A stretch of DNA of 64,000 nt from Agrocybe praecox (lineage: Eukaryota > Basidiomycota > Agaricomycetes > Agaricales > Agrocybaceae): assembly GCA_964017145.1 (NCBI GenBank), contig OZ024843.1, forward strand, positions 1,417,001 to 1,481,000. The letters are read 5' to 3'. The translations under genes and the position numbers were made by a program. Below the pieces are notes generated by a model. That model made no database searches, had not been told where the DNA came from, and worked only from the letters and a program-made list of their open reading frames with translations. Shown piece after piece: positions 32,363 through 43,541 of the stretch; the stretch's first letter is position 1; each line of letters starts with the position of its first letter.

Positions 32363-35361
32363 CCTGATCCTGAGGATCCCCACGAGCAGGTCAGCACACA
32401 TCTTCACCAATACAAGTCAAGATTTGATATGGCAAAAAAAAGGCCAAAGATGTTCACACCTTCTTTTCGGTAACAGATGGCCTTAGCTCTTGCTTTTTTT
32501 GCGAGTACATTATTTGGTCTCGTCTCTTCTTGTCTTATGTTTGTGCTCATTGAATTATAGAGAAAAACATGCATTGCAGTCAACTTATTCTTGTACTGTT
32601 TACAGTTCGAAAACATTTATGTGACTTGCATACTGATGCGTGGATAGCAGGGTGCGATAAACTTGGCATTGATATTACAGCAAAGGCAGTGCAGCGTATT
32701 GTTCTGGACTATCGTCGTCATACAGATGATTGTGACTCAGCTTCAGCTGGACCCGAGCCTGAAGAAATCCATCAAACATTTAGCAAGGGTGGATTCCTTG
32801 ATGCATTGGTTGACTTTATAGCATCAGTGGACGTCATATGTTTTCATATATCTCTTCTGTTGCCTGTTCTTAAAATAATTATATTTATTAGAGTATCAAT
32901 ATTATAAAATCTCTGAAGCTACGTGCATTGTTTCTGATGCTACGTGAGGACTTCAAAGATTCAGATATTCCTCATCGCACCTCTCTTCAATCACACCTTA
33001 TGTCTGTCTGGGGTGACCACTTGGAATTTCTCAAGGCCGAAATGGGGGTGTGTTATCACTGATAATATTTGTATTATCAAATATAAATTATATTAATCTA
33101 CCTTTTAATAGGATGCTCTTGGAAGAATCTCTTTTACAGCAGATGTATGGAGTGATCCAAACTTGGCGCCATACATGGCTATTACTGTGCACTGGATTGA
33201 GACAAAAATTCCAAATACATCAAAAGAGCCTAATCATATTCTCAAACTTTGTTCTGAGCTAATTACATTTCAACACCTAGAAGGTCAACACAGTGGAAAC
33301 CATCTTGCTGATACCTTGATCAATGTCTTCGACCGTTACAAAATGATGAAAAAGGTGAGAAATTCCATAATATTAATCATTATGGCATAATCTAATATCT
33401 TGGCTATGTCAGGTTGGATGGATCACATTGGATAATGCATCCAATAATGATACTCTGATGGACGGCTTAGAGCAAACATTAAGGGCAAGGGGTATTGTTT
33501 TCGACAAAATTTCAAGGCACATTCGGTATGCAAAACACGTGTTCTTTTCATACAACTTGAGCTGATGTGATATGGTGCAGCTGCTTTCCTCATATCGTGA
33601 ACTTGGTGTGTCCACTATTAATCGTAATATCCCCAATCCCAATGTCACACATACAGGAACATATATGGATGATGTTGACAAAGATCCAATTCCTCGACTC
33701 CGGAATTTGATTCATGCAGTAAGTTTTACTGCTCAGTCTTCTTGCATGTCTGGTGATAAATACTTTTACCAGTGTCGTGTATCATTCTTACGACATAAAG
33801 CCTTTTCCAGAATATCCAAAGAGCAGTTCATGCACGAACTGCAGCTTTTACGAGATATGGATGTTTGTTGGTCATCAACATTTCTTATGATTGAACACAC
33901 CATTAAGTGTAAACCAGTATGCATCATGTATCATCCACCAATGACATACTACATAACTTACCATGAGCATTGTAGGTAATTCATAAATTTCTCTAGCATA
34001 AAGATTTCGAAGAACTTCGTAAACATGAGCTGATTGAAGATGAGTGGGAAGCTGTCAATGCCTTTTTGGATATTTTACATCAGGAAAAACACTTTTTGCC
34101 CTGACTGCCCTGGACTGCCCTAGGGCGTCCCAGGGCAATCCAGGGCAGTCCAGGGCAGTCAGGGCAATCCAGGGCAATCCAGGATAGCCAAGGGCAGTCC
34201 AGAGCAGTCCAGGGCAAAAAGTGTTTTTCCTGATGTATCGGTATGCCATTATCTTTACAATGTAGTAATATGCTAACATTAAATCACATTCTACAAAACA
34301 GGTCCCACATGAGTTTCAGCAAGCTTTATCATCCGAAAAGACTCCAACACTATGCGACACAATTAGCTATTTTCATGCAATCATGCAAGTATGAGAAGAA
34401 TATCAATATGAACACCCAGAAACATTTGACATTTTAAAGGCTGGAATTGACAAGCTCCACGATTATTTTAACAGAATGTATAACCACTCTGCATACATTG
34501 TTGCTATGTGTGAGCTTTTTTTTTAAAAAAAAGTAAAAAAACTATTTATTGATTTCAAAATACAGTACTTAACCCAAACATCAAGCTTAAATGGCATTAC
34601 CAAAATGCTCCTCAAGACATACAATCGGCATGCAGCACTTTTATACATAAGGTAGTATTTCTTTTTGTATTTAGCTGTCCCTTATCTTTTCTCATATTTT
34701 GATTATCAGCTGTGTCTTTATTATTGAAGCTTAAATGTTAGCCCAAAGTTCTCCGCTGCCCACACCCCGTCGCTAACGCAATGCAAACACTCTAACCCCC
34801 AAAAACTGTAATCAATCACGGGTAAATTACAAGTCATCACCACCAACCCCTGAGCTACAGGCTGCTCCACAAAAAGTGTGGGCCAGCTATCTCTATCTTT
34901 ATTCCATCAACAGTAATGAAAGCCAGAAAAATGCTGTACATCAAAATAGTTGAAGCCTTGAAGACAAGGTGGAGGCATATCTATTAGACAGCCAGGCTAC
35001 TATGTCTAGTATCGCATTTTGGCAGGTAAGTAACAAAAATTATTTAAGATTAATGAATCAAAACTTACAGTGCGTTAATGTTTTCTACTTAAATCATCAT
35101 CCATTGGCATCCTCTGGTTACGACTAGGCCAATCAACATCGTTTTCCAACATTATTTCTAGCCTCTCTTGACTACCTTGCAATTCAAGGATCTGCAGTTC
35201 TCTGTGAACATGTTTTTTCATCAGCAAAAGAAACAACAACAATGCGGCGGAATAGGATGGGCTATGACCTTATGGAAGCTGGACAAATGTTTAAATTTAC
35301 TTTAAGAAACCATTTGGTCTTGGACTTCTCAGTAGGAGCACGGAAAACAAGAAGAGATTGA
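32363..35361 (+). pseudogene. hAT-family transposase, interrupted
   Basis: hAT transposases cut and paste via an RNase-H-like DDE core. Exons recovered: FPDPEDPHEQVSTHLHQYK (32363 on), DAWIAGCDKLGIDITAKAVQ (32640 on), IIKSLKLRALFLMLREDF, GRISFTADVWSDPNLAPYMA (catalytic Asp; 33120 on), VGWITLDNASNNDTLM (second Asp region; 33415 on), DMDVCWSSTFLMIEHT, LIEDEWEAVNAFLDIL (broken at 34076), EFQQALSSEKTPTLCD, and the C-terminal dimerisation block SLDYLAIQGSAVLCEHVFSS with AKETTTMRRNRM (35165-35260). Most introns are still recognisable. A 158-bp element splits one exon, and some frames near 33600-33720 and 34740-34980 need shifts or carry stops, so the copy is probably inactive. Confidence 0.85.
34078..34235. 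mobile_element. 158-bp CATCAGG MITE inside hAT exon, TA TSD
   Basis: Inverted ends CATCAGGAAAAACACTTTTT; TA on both sides (34076-34077, 34236-34237). The middle is only variants of the 10-mer AGGGCAGTCC or its complement in both directions. Taking it out with one TA joins ...NAFLDIL to S and restores the hAT frame. A second copy is at 59970-60137. Confidence 0.9.
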
Positions 35362-35627
35362 GGTCCTAAAGAGGCTTCCTGATGAATATTAAGGTGAAAA
35401 TAAGTAGACTTTCGTCAAAACCATGATCTTGACTGTTTAATGTACATAAAAATTTGAACTTTTATTTTTGGACTATGGAGTCGTGACTTAGTCAGAAGCA
35501 AGTAAAAGTCAGGCTGAGTGAGTCAGCAGTGATGTGGTTTCGCTCGCTCAACAGCTGATCGACTCACGTAGTCACAAAAGCGGAGCAGAGTCGAGTGGAG
35601 TTGAACTGTGGCAACACTACCTCAAAC

Positions 35628-35930
35628 GGGTCATATCTAATGGTATATAGTGGATTTCTAGTGGATTCCGGCCAATTTGTCTGTTATATGTTGGATTCCA
35701 CTTGTATTCTACCTACATTCTACCTACATTCTGCACATTCTGCAGGAACCAAGGTGGAATATTCCACTTGGAATAGATAATTCAACAGAATACAGTTGGA
35801 ATTCTGGTGGAATCCATGGTGGGTCCTCCTATACAAAATGGCAGAGAATTGTGTTTTGAAATTCACTCTGGAATCCACTGGAATCCATTCTGAATCCTGG
35901 AATGAACCTGGATTCCAATGATAAAGGGGG
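35628..35930. repeat. TGGAATCCAC decamer-rich repeat split by the hAT element
   Basis: Variants of TGGAATCCAC/GTGGATTCCA recur about every 10 bp or multiples of it. The same words lie on the other side of the hAT insertion (30075-30107), so the hAT element jumped into this repeat. Confidence 0.55.
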
Positions 35931-36487
35931 GGGAGGGTAAAGACCTTAGCACGTAGGTGCCTGAGAGTGGCAGAACAGCCGTAGCATCATCGTCAATGGA
36001 TGTACCAGTCGAGTAGGTGCCCCATAAAGTGTCAGAAACCGTCTCAGCGCTGACTTCGACAACATATAGTACCCTCAATATCTCATCTCCATTTTATGGC
36101 TTGTCCATTATTGAATCCACCATCATGTCCCACCCATCTTCTTCAACATGTCTCATTTCAGATCCATTACCCAGATCCGTCTGACTATAGATATCCCAAG
36201 AGTTCTCGTCTGGATCAGTGTTGTAGATGCCATCAGTCAGGTCAAACTATATCTCGTGGGCTGAGAGAAGAGCGTACTCCGATATCAAAGTCATATCCAA
36301 GCCTGCTCACCCATCTTCTTCTACTCCTCCAACACAACCTAAGAGATACATGGCTCACAACTTTGAATGCATATCAATTAGTGAATTCATGTATGTACTC
36401 TGAGAAGGAATCAGAACTTCAATTTTGTAGGATGATTGTTCTGGATTTTGATTTACTAGAATTATCATCATGTACTCAAAATGAATA
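35931..36487 (-). pseudogene. Unidentified coding relic next to Tc1 insertion
   Basis: Minus-strand translation has coding-like pieces (ILRVLYVVEVSAETVSDTLW, SIDDDATAVLPLSGTYVL, EDGWDMMVDSIMDKP) separated by stops. Acidic residues continue beyond the Tc1 copy at 38085-38140. No family recognised. Confidence 0.35.
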
Positions 36488-38082
36488 CAGTGGGGGACAA
36501 AACCGTTACAATGTTTTGTACATTTCAAGTAAACCAGAAATAACTTGGGAACCAGGCAAGCTAGAACCTTGAAATTTTAAATGTAGATAGCCCTGGATAT
36601 TATCTACTCAAACATATGTCAATGATTATGTAAGCACAATTTTTTCCCACACTACAAATTATTTAAAAGTACAAGTACATTGTAACGGTTTTGTCTCTCT
36701 TGAAAATTATATACTATTTACACTATTTGGTACTTGGTATAGCCTCTCTTGGCCTTAGCAACAGCTGCAACTCTTCTAGGCATACTTTCTATCAAATTCT
36801 GACACACAGAGGCTGGAATTTCATTCCATGTCTTCTGTGTTCTTTCCTAAAGTTCTGCTATGCTAGAAGAGGCTGTTTCATAGTCTCTAAGCCTTGCCTT
36901 GAGATGAACCCAAAGGTGTTCAATTGGGTTAAGGTCTGCTGATTGAGGGGGCCACACCATGACTTCTATACCACTGTCTTTTAGCAAGTTCATGGCCTTT
37001 TTGCTCTTGTGCTTGGGGTCATTGTCTTGCTGAAAAATGACATCCTCTGGGTTCTTGTTGTAATATGCAAGGCTTTGCTGGAGTTCATCATCCAGGATGG
37101 ACACATAGAGGTCAGCATCCATCCTCCCATCAATCTTGGTCCCATACTCAACTCCTTCCCAAAACATACAGCTCTAAAACATCAAATTCCCTCCTGCAAA
37201 TTTGACTGTGCCCTCTACCAGCCTATCACTAAGCCCCTCTCCTGGCATTTTTCACACCCACTTCCTCCCATCTGACCCCAAACAATTGACTTTGGTCTCA
37301 TCTGTGTAGACAACACGCTTCCAGTTATCAACAGTCCAGTGTATATGGCTCATTGCAAAGTCCATATGTTCCTTCCTATGTCGTTTGGAGAGAAAAGGCC
37401 ATTTCTTCTTGACTACAGCCTTTAATCCAGTGCTCCGAAGTGCTCTGCAAACAGTCTTTGATGATAGGGACTGGTTGGTAATGTCTTTCAAGGTTTTGGC
37501 AACCTCAACAGCATTTTCAGCCTTGTGAGAAGAGATAAGGCATATGGCATATTTGATATTGGATGGTGAAAGCTTGCAAGGACGACCACCAGTGGACTTG
37601 GGAAGGTCAGAGCAGTATCTGTTGCAGATACAGGATATATAGGCAATAGAACAACCAGTAATAGCTTCAATTTGGTGAGCAGAATGACCTTGGGTAAAAA
37701 GATGAATGACGTGGGTGCATTGGGCAGTAGTAATGCAGTGCATAGTGAAATAATGAGTTGTGAGGGGCCACAAGCATTGTACAAGAGTATATATACATTT
37801 TCCCAACCAATCACATGATTTTATTTGCACTTATTTGGGTGTAATCAACAAAGTCAGGTGATTTGGCTGAGAGGGACAAAACCGTTACAATGTACTTGAA
37901 CTTTTAAATAATTTGTAGTGTGGGAAAAAATTGTGCTTACATAATCATTGACATATGTTTGGGTAGATAACATCCAGGGCTATCTACATTTAAAATTTCA
38001 AGGTTCTAGCTTGCCTGGTTCCCAAGTTATTTCTGGTTTACTTGAAATGTACAAAACATTGTAACGGTTTTGTCCCCCACTG
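36488..38082 (-). mobile_element. Tc1/mariner element copy 1, 1595 bp, TA TSD
   Basis: Starts CAGTGGGGGACAAAACCG and ends with its inverse, flanked by TA (36486-36487, 38083-38084). The inverted ends are 213 bp (36488-36700 and 37870-38082) and differ at only a few bases. Each end has a second, inverted copy of GGACAAAACCGTTACAATGT at its inner edge. The plus-strand copy at 63119 is nearly identical over the shared part, so both moved recently. Confidence 0.95.
36718..37830 (-). pseudogene. Tc1 transposase (DD34E type) with three in-frame stops
   Basis: One frame runs from 37830 to a TAA at 36718-36720 and holds all Tc1 parts: helix-turn-helix (HAHQIEAITGCS-like GHSAHQIEAITGCSIAYIS), GRP-type motif GGRPCKLSP, then VVYTDETKVN (Asp 1), IFQQDNDPKHKSKKA (Asp 2) and WPPQSADLNPIEHLW (Glu), with the usual spacing. 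Three internal stops: TGA at 37252-37254, TAG at 37174-37176 and TAG at 36847-36849. Each falls where Tc1 relatives have Trp (KWVWK, MFWSC/MVWGC, ELWER), so each is one G-to-A change from TGG. The other copy shares the first stop, so both must have been moved by a transposase made elsewhere, or the stop is read through. Confidence 0.9.
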
Positions 38083-38084
38083 TA

Positions 38085-38542
38085 CACATTATGTTGATCT
38101 TCACTCTCGTCTAAATCCTGATCATCATGAAGGATTCAAGTAACAGTGTACTATACACAAGGAAATTCTATAAAAAAAGTGGTAATCCATACTATGTCGG
38201 TCATTTGATATAAGTAACCACCGACATGTTGGCACTGGCTGGTTTGTGGACCCATTGAACAGCCAATAAGATGGCTTCATTTTCAGAAATTGCAGTGTTC
38301 CATTTATAGCCTATGCACACCAAAGGTCATATCCATGTCATATGGTGTGCTGTAGTGTATCTACCTGGGGCATCTCTATGCCATAAGGTGAAAACATGAT
38401 TTACTATTCATAGTGGGCTACTACAAGAAATAAAATGGTAAGGAAGAGTGAGAAAGTAGAGTATCATATACTGAAACTGTATCTCCTGTATGCAAAATAT
38501 TTATCCACATGCGCCTTGACTAATGAAGTACTCTGTAAGCTC
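38085..38542. other. Unassigned between Tc1 and solo LTR
   Basis: Short minus-strand coding-like stretches (acidic DDQDLDESEDQHN at 38090-38140) but no gene that can be named. Confidence 0.3.
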
Positions 38543-38547
38543 ATGTG

Positions 38548-39049
38548 TGTCAGGGTTTCCCCTATTTTCCTATATTTTTCTATATTTATTTTATATTTTT
38601 CCCTTTCTTAATTATGTAGATATCTTATCTCTTTTACATCTTTGATTATCTCCTTGATTATCTTTTTGATTATCACTCAGATCTTTGATTAGATACTTAT
38701 CATCTTTATTTCCCATGAGCACTGCCTCACTTGCTCCACATCATTCTTCTCCTTGTTTTATGATGTCATTGTCTTATTCATCATTTCTTTATGATGTCAT
38801 TGTCTTACTCATACTTCTGTTTCATGATGTAATGTAGGAATATTCTAGAATAGCTGTAGGGTATATATACTGGACATGTAGGTAGCTGTAGCCCCAGCTT
38901 CAATCTCTTAGGATATCCACTATCATTGGTGTGATCTCTTAGAACCATTGAGTGTCTTTCTCTCTTTTCATCTCTCTCTCTCTCTCTTTCTCTCTTTTGC
39001 TTGTCTTTGTTGGTGGCCTTGTCACACTGATCTTAGTGTTGCCCTGACA
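38548..39049 (+). mobile_element. Solo LTR 1, 502 bp, TSD ATGTG
   Basis: TGTCAGGG...CCCTGACA ends (TG...CA with 8-bp inverted tips) and exact 5-bp duplication ATGTG (38543-38547, 39050-39054), typical of LTR retrotransposon integration. TATATATAC near 38862 and a downstream CT microsatellite (38960-39000) suggest plus orientation. It interrupts the PUF relic. Five related copies follow. Confidence 0.92.
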
Positions 39050-39054
39050 ATGTG

Positions 39055-40932
39055 GGCAGATTTACAAGGTTCTGCACTTACTGGTATCTATTGGTGGAGA
39101 TGGGTAGAAGCTGGGACTCTGTGCTTCAGCCATTTTCACAACACACAAGGCCATCCAGTACAATTGGCAACGTTCCAGCTCTTTTGCTACTTGGAGGGCT
39201 CTTTGAAGCACAATATCTGAGTATGCTTGGTTAGCAGTTGTTTCATTCATTTTTTTCTTAACACTCACCACCATGTAGGTCATTCACCAATGCATAAACA
39301 ACATGGGCATCAGGGTAAGGTCCAATCGCCTCGTTAACCAGGTCACTCAAAGCATGAGGAGTAGCATGCATCAGAGCCTTCTCGCAGATGTTCAAGGCAT
39401 ACTGGTCCATAGACAAGGAAACAAAGCAACCTGAGATATGAAGATATATCAAGTCTGCGTTGAATAGGGCAGAAGAGTGTGTAAACAACTCTTGCAATAC
39501 CTGGCTCTGTGGACAATTGTCTTAGCCCAAAGCTCAATTAGAATCAGATTAATAAAATGAATATACTCTATAAGGGCTTTGAGCCATGTCGCAGAAGCCA
39601 TTAATAAGCCTGTTTGCAACGTCTTGTTTGAACACCTTGGGTAGTGACCTCAGGCACTGCATTACGACCAAGTGGCCATATTTATCCCTTGTCAATTTCT
39701 TTATATTGCTAAGAATAGTCTCTACAAAACTATCATGGTCTTGAGGTACGAGCCCAATGATGTACTGAAATACCTAAAGCCACATGAGTTTAGGATATGG
39801 ATTGAACAGCAAAGAGCTTACAAGATTGCCATGTTCGCTTAGTGAGAGGTGGATACACAGTCTTGATAGGTGATGTGTAATTGCAGTCTGCTGTTCTTGG
39901 CACCCACTGCTGCAACTCACAATCTAAGCAGGTCAGAGGCGCAGACAGTTAAAGTGAAGAAGAATGCACAAATCTAACAATGCTACTTCCATATGAATTA
40001 AACGAAAGCCTTTCGATATCCAATGCATTGATAATTCTAAGCCTCTTGTCAGGGCAACACTATAATCAGTGTGACAAGGCCACCAACAAAGACAAAGCAA
40101 GAGAAGAGAGGAAGTGTGTGTGAGAGAGAGAAAGATAGAGAGATAGAGAGTCACTCAATGATTCTAAGAGACCACACCAATGATAGTGGATATCCTAAGA
40201 GATTGAAGCTGGGGCTACAGCTACATACATGTCCAGTATATATACCCTACAGCTATTCTAGAATATTCCTCCATGACATCATAGAAAGGAATGATGAGTA
40301 AGGCAATGACATCATAAAGAAAATAAAAGAATGATGTGGAATGATGTAGAATTGATGAGGCTATGCTCATGGGAAATTAAAGTGATAAGTATCTAATCAA
40401 ATAATAATCAAGAGATAATCAAAGATATGAAACAGATAAGATATCTACACATCTACAAAAGGGAAAAATGCAAAATAAATATATAAAAATAAGAGAAAAT
40501 AGGGGAAACCCTGACACCTCTGGGACTTTGTGCTTGAGCTTGTAAGGATCTCCATTAACTAGATAATAGTTAAGTTAAGCTATCCTCCAGCTAAAAGTAC
40601 AGCCACTCAACCTGATAACTTGCTTGATTGGATACCAATGTATCAGCAGACCCATCTTCAACTATATTGGTTATAATTTTTGACCTCTCCTCATCAGTAG
40701 CAACTCTGATGCTCTGACCCCATTCATTCCACTGACTCTCAGAAAAGGTATAAAGGGCAAACATGGTTTCTATATTGGTAGGCTTCAGTAGGTAGAATGG
40801 AAGAAATATAAAAATGAACAAAACTGACGATATATTGGTGAATGATTTTGCAAATGCCAGGAGAATGAGTGTGGTGCGGTCTGCTCTGGCGGTGAAAGAC
40901 GATTTTTCTGTCAGTGATTTATGCTTTGACAA
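39055..40932 (-). pseudogene. Pumilio/PUF-repeat protein relic, split by solo LTRs
   Basis: PUF proteins bind 3' UTRs through repeated three-helix units. Minus-strand exons: start MSKHKSLTEKSSFTARADR (40932), TMFALYTFSESQWNEWGQSI, then after the LTR at 40047-40516 LRIINALDIERLSFNSYGSS, YIIGLVPQDHDSFVETILSN with KLTRDKYGHLVVMQCLRSLP (39615-39770), DQYALNICEKALMHATPHAL (39340-39420) and EAIGPYPDAHVVYALVNDLH (39260-39320), and NQAYSDIVLQRALQVAKELE (39170-39240). The KYGHxVVQ-like cores identify PUF repeats. Two LTRs and several stops break it. A piece on the plus strand at 45.3-45.8 kb comes from another PUF gene. Confidence 0.72.
40047..40516 (-). mobile_element. Solo LTR 2, 470 bp, TSD CCTCT
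   Basis: Inverted copy of the family: TGTCAGGGCAACAC at left, AAACCCTGACA at right, 5-bp duplication CCTCT at 40042-40046 and 40517-40521. Inserted inside the PUF relic; the host reading frame resumes on both sides. Confidence 0.92.
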
Positions 40933-41921
40933 TCACACAAAACACAACAAACAACAAAATCCAGAGAAAGAGTGGGCTAGACCTAGATAAGACGACTCTC
41001 TCCTGTGAGTTCGGGGGTGGGAATAAAGTTACTTCATTCCTAAGAAAGGTTTGTTGGTGTAAAGATCGTATAGGTTTAAGGGTTTGTGATGAGCTTTTGT
41101 CTTAGACAAAAGTTTGAGATTGAATAAGAGAGTAGAAATCAAAGTGAACGTATTCCACTTTGAAATCAGAGTAAATGTCAAAAAAAGAAGAGAATAATCA
41201 AAGCTTGGAACGTTTTCCAAGCAATAGAATTGACTGCCGAGACTGAGAATTGACTGAACAAATACTGAACTGAAAAATAGCTGCTTGAATCGGTACAATT
41301 GTCCTATGATAAGGGTGTACTTCTTGTCTACTTTACAGGATCTAACTAGCTTTTATACTACAAATCCTGCAAGGCATGAGTAATCGATGGTAAGTAAGGT
41401 TGAAACGAATGACAAAGAATAAGGGGTTAAATGAATAGGCTGACTGAGTGAGTGAGTCAGGAATGACAAAGGAATGGGTTGAAACGATGGAAAAGAAGGA
41501 GAAAACTGTCCATCGCTTGATGAAATGACTAAGAAATGAATAAGAATGAGTAATAAATAAAAAAGTTGACTAATGCGCAGCAAAGAATGACCAAGCACAT
41601 CTTCTTGAATGATAAATCGATCATAGTTGACTTGACAATTAGTGAAATCGACGGATGGAAGGAATTGAGCTATTTCCAGCTGATGGATTGCTATATTTGG
41701 CGGATGTAACCTTAGCGTAGCTGCGTTGTTGATGTATCAGTTCCCGTGACTCATAGTGACTTGTGATAGGCATGTGACATCGAATCATGTGTTTGGAATG
41801 ATGGTTGCACAGCTGCTTGATGGCCTAGGCTTTGCATGATGTCATCGAAGTCTTTTAATAGAGTAGATGGGATGCGACGGATTTAAATAAGTGGTGAATA
41901 TGCTGTGCCATTGTCTGATGT
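40933..41921. other. Upstream region of PUF relic, no gene
   Basis: AT-rich, with GAATGA/GTGAGTGAG low-complexity words (41400-41580). Probably old promoter and 5' sequence. No coding pattern. Confidence 0.35.
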
Positions 41922-41933
41922 AAGCATAGGCAT

Positions 41934-43141
41934 TTATTTTATTTTATTTTATTTTTTTAATTGGTTTTATTGTCTGGTAGAGTACTCTATAATCGACATT
42001 GGCTACTCTAACTATAGCTATTGGACCCTTATGCCCGTCTAGGAGTCTCCTTCCAGTGAGTCTCAGCAGTGAGGACGGCGTGCCACGAGCACTCGCTCCC
42101 TCCTCACCCCGGCACGGAAACACCATTTTCGACTCCTCTGTTAAGAAGGAGGACGGAGCTAGGTTTACTCCTTTTGAGGCCTTGTTGTGGCCTAGTGGTT
42201 CCGTGTTGATTTGCACCTAGCTGCTAATATGGTGGTGGGTGCAGCCTAGTGGGTGCGGCAAAGTTATCTTTGGGTGTAGCTTGAAATGGTGTCGTCGCGG
42301 GGGTGGTGCAGGTTGTCGGTTGTGGTGAACAATCTGTGAGTTGGTTAGTACATTTTGAGATTGGGTGTGTGCGAGGTCATTAGTTATTGCTTCTCATGTA
42401 TCCTTTTGCCCATCGTTTGGTTTCTTCGATGAATTTGACTAGCATTTTTGCTCTTTTGGGGTCGGAGAGTAAGGCTGTGTGGTCGGACAGGCTTTTCTCT
42501 TGTAGGGCTTTTCGTAGTTTCGTCCTTTGCTTCTTGTAGGCTGTGCATTCCTTCAGTACATGCTCGAGTGTCTCGTTGCGACTCTCTGTGCATGCAGTGC
42601 AGATTGGCGAGGGTACTAGTTTTCGTTTGTGGAGATAGTCGTTGAGAGGGAGATGACCCGTGCGCATCTGAACAAGGATGCTGGCTTGTTTCCTAGTCAT
42701 TTTGTTGACAATTCTGCTGAATTTCTTATAGGGGAAATCTTTGTCGATCTTCTTCATCCTTTTGCTGCATGGCGATTGGTCCCAGATGGTTTGCCATTCT
42801 GCTGTACGTGTTTCTTTTGCTTTCTGGAGGAGGGCCAACTTCCCTAGTGGTAGGGGTTTTCTGAGCATAGGTGGCAGGAATATTTTTGGTGTCGAGTGTC
42901 CTTGAGCTACTTCTTTGGCTAATTCATCAACTTTTTCGTTGCCATTAACGTTGCTGTGTGCTGATATCCAATTTATAGTGAATTTGGAGACATTGTTTCC
43001 TGCACGGAAAAATGGTGCTATCAGCGAGTGAAATTCATTTAGTAAGTACTGACCGGGTCCGGGTTTCATATCGTAGACGGTGTCAATGATGCTTTGGCAA
43101 TCTGTGTATATACTTATATCCTCAGTGCCTATTTGGTTCTA
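41934..43141 (-). mobile_element. 5'-truncated LINE, 1208 bp, 12-bp TSD
   Basis: Target duplication AAGCATAGGCAT lies at 41922-41933 and 43142-43153. On the minus strand the element begins inside an RNase H domain and ends with a TAAAA-repeat tail (41934-41958), as expected of target-primed reverse transcription. The 3' UTR is about 445 bp (41934-42379). Confidence 0.92.
42380..43139 (-). CDS. LINE ORF2 C-terminus: RNase H and zinc-binding end (5' truncated)
   Basis: Part of the polyprotein of a non-LTR retrotransposon. Translation starts mid-protein with GTEDISIYTDCQSIIDTVYD (RNase H Asp), then INWISAHSNVNGNEKVDELA (His and Asp of the RNase H active site), a basic linker, QASILVQMRTGHLPLNDYLH and a CxxC...HxxxxC end, CTACTESRNETLEHVLKEC, common in fungal LINEs. 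The frame is open for 250 codons to the natural stop, so this copy is young, but without the endonuclease and reverse transcriptase it cannot move. Confidence 0.88.
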
Positions 43142-43163
43142 AAGCATAGGCATATCTTATCTT

Positions 43164-43541
43164 CTACATGATGCTGAGGGACACTTGTGATTGTGGGATA
43201 GCAATACGGGGTCTTGTGAATAATGCCAGTGCTGATTTCCTGGTGGTCGATACTGCAAAAACTATAATTCCTCGTCCATAATGCACGATTTCCTCGAGGC
43301 AAATGATTTTTGATATGTCGTCTGGCTGAATTCTGTACGTAAAACTGACGGTGTCTCCTTGAAAAATGTGATCCTCTGTATAATGTGTCGCTAGCCAATA
43401 TTCGCAATTTTTGTTTGCATCAAAAACTCCAGCAATTTGAATAAACGGATATATCGACACTTTGTTGATTTTCTGAGGTCCAGAAGAATTGACGACATCC
43501 TTGGACTGTTGAACAAAGGATTGAACAGAAAGGGAAGACAT
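43164..43541 (-). CDS. Unrecognised 125-aa open frame beside LINE
   Basis: Intact frame beginning MSSLSVQSFVQQSKDVVNSS with FDANKNCEYWLATHYTEDHI and TVSFTYRIQPDD, looking like a beta-rich small protein. Its stop is 11 bp from the LINE target duplication, so the LINE sits just behind it, perhaps in the 3' UTR or a lost exon. May be a real orphan gene or a relic. No family assigned. Confidence 0.4.
   Translation of the reverse strand: MSSLSVQSFVQQSKDVVNSSGPQKINKVSIYPFIQIAGVFDANKNCEYWLATHYTEDHIFQGDTVSFTYRIQPDDISKIICLEEIVHYGRGIIVFAVSTTRKSALALFTRPRIAIPQSQVSLSIM

Larger units (their letters stand above)
30116..35619 (+). mobile_element. Full-length hAT transposon, 5.5 kb, 8-bp TSD
   Basis: Both ends read TAGTGTTGCC (inverted). 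The 8-bp duplication CCTCAAAC flanks it exactly (30108-30115 and 35620-35627). It carries a multi-exon hAT transposase on the plus strand in its right half. Nested inside are the repeat at 30960-32290 and a CATCAGG element at 34078-34235. Subterminal GCGGAG words occur near both ends. It landed in an older TGGATTCCA-type repeat. Confidence 0.93.

Noticed and set aside
32361..32375. Right end of a CATCAGG element (TTTCCTGATCC)
   Set aside because: This is coding sequence of the hAT transposase (FPDPEDPHEQ) just after an intron.
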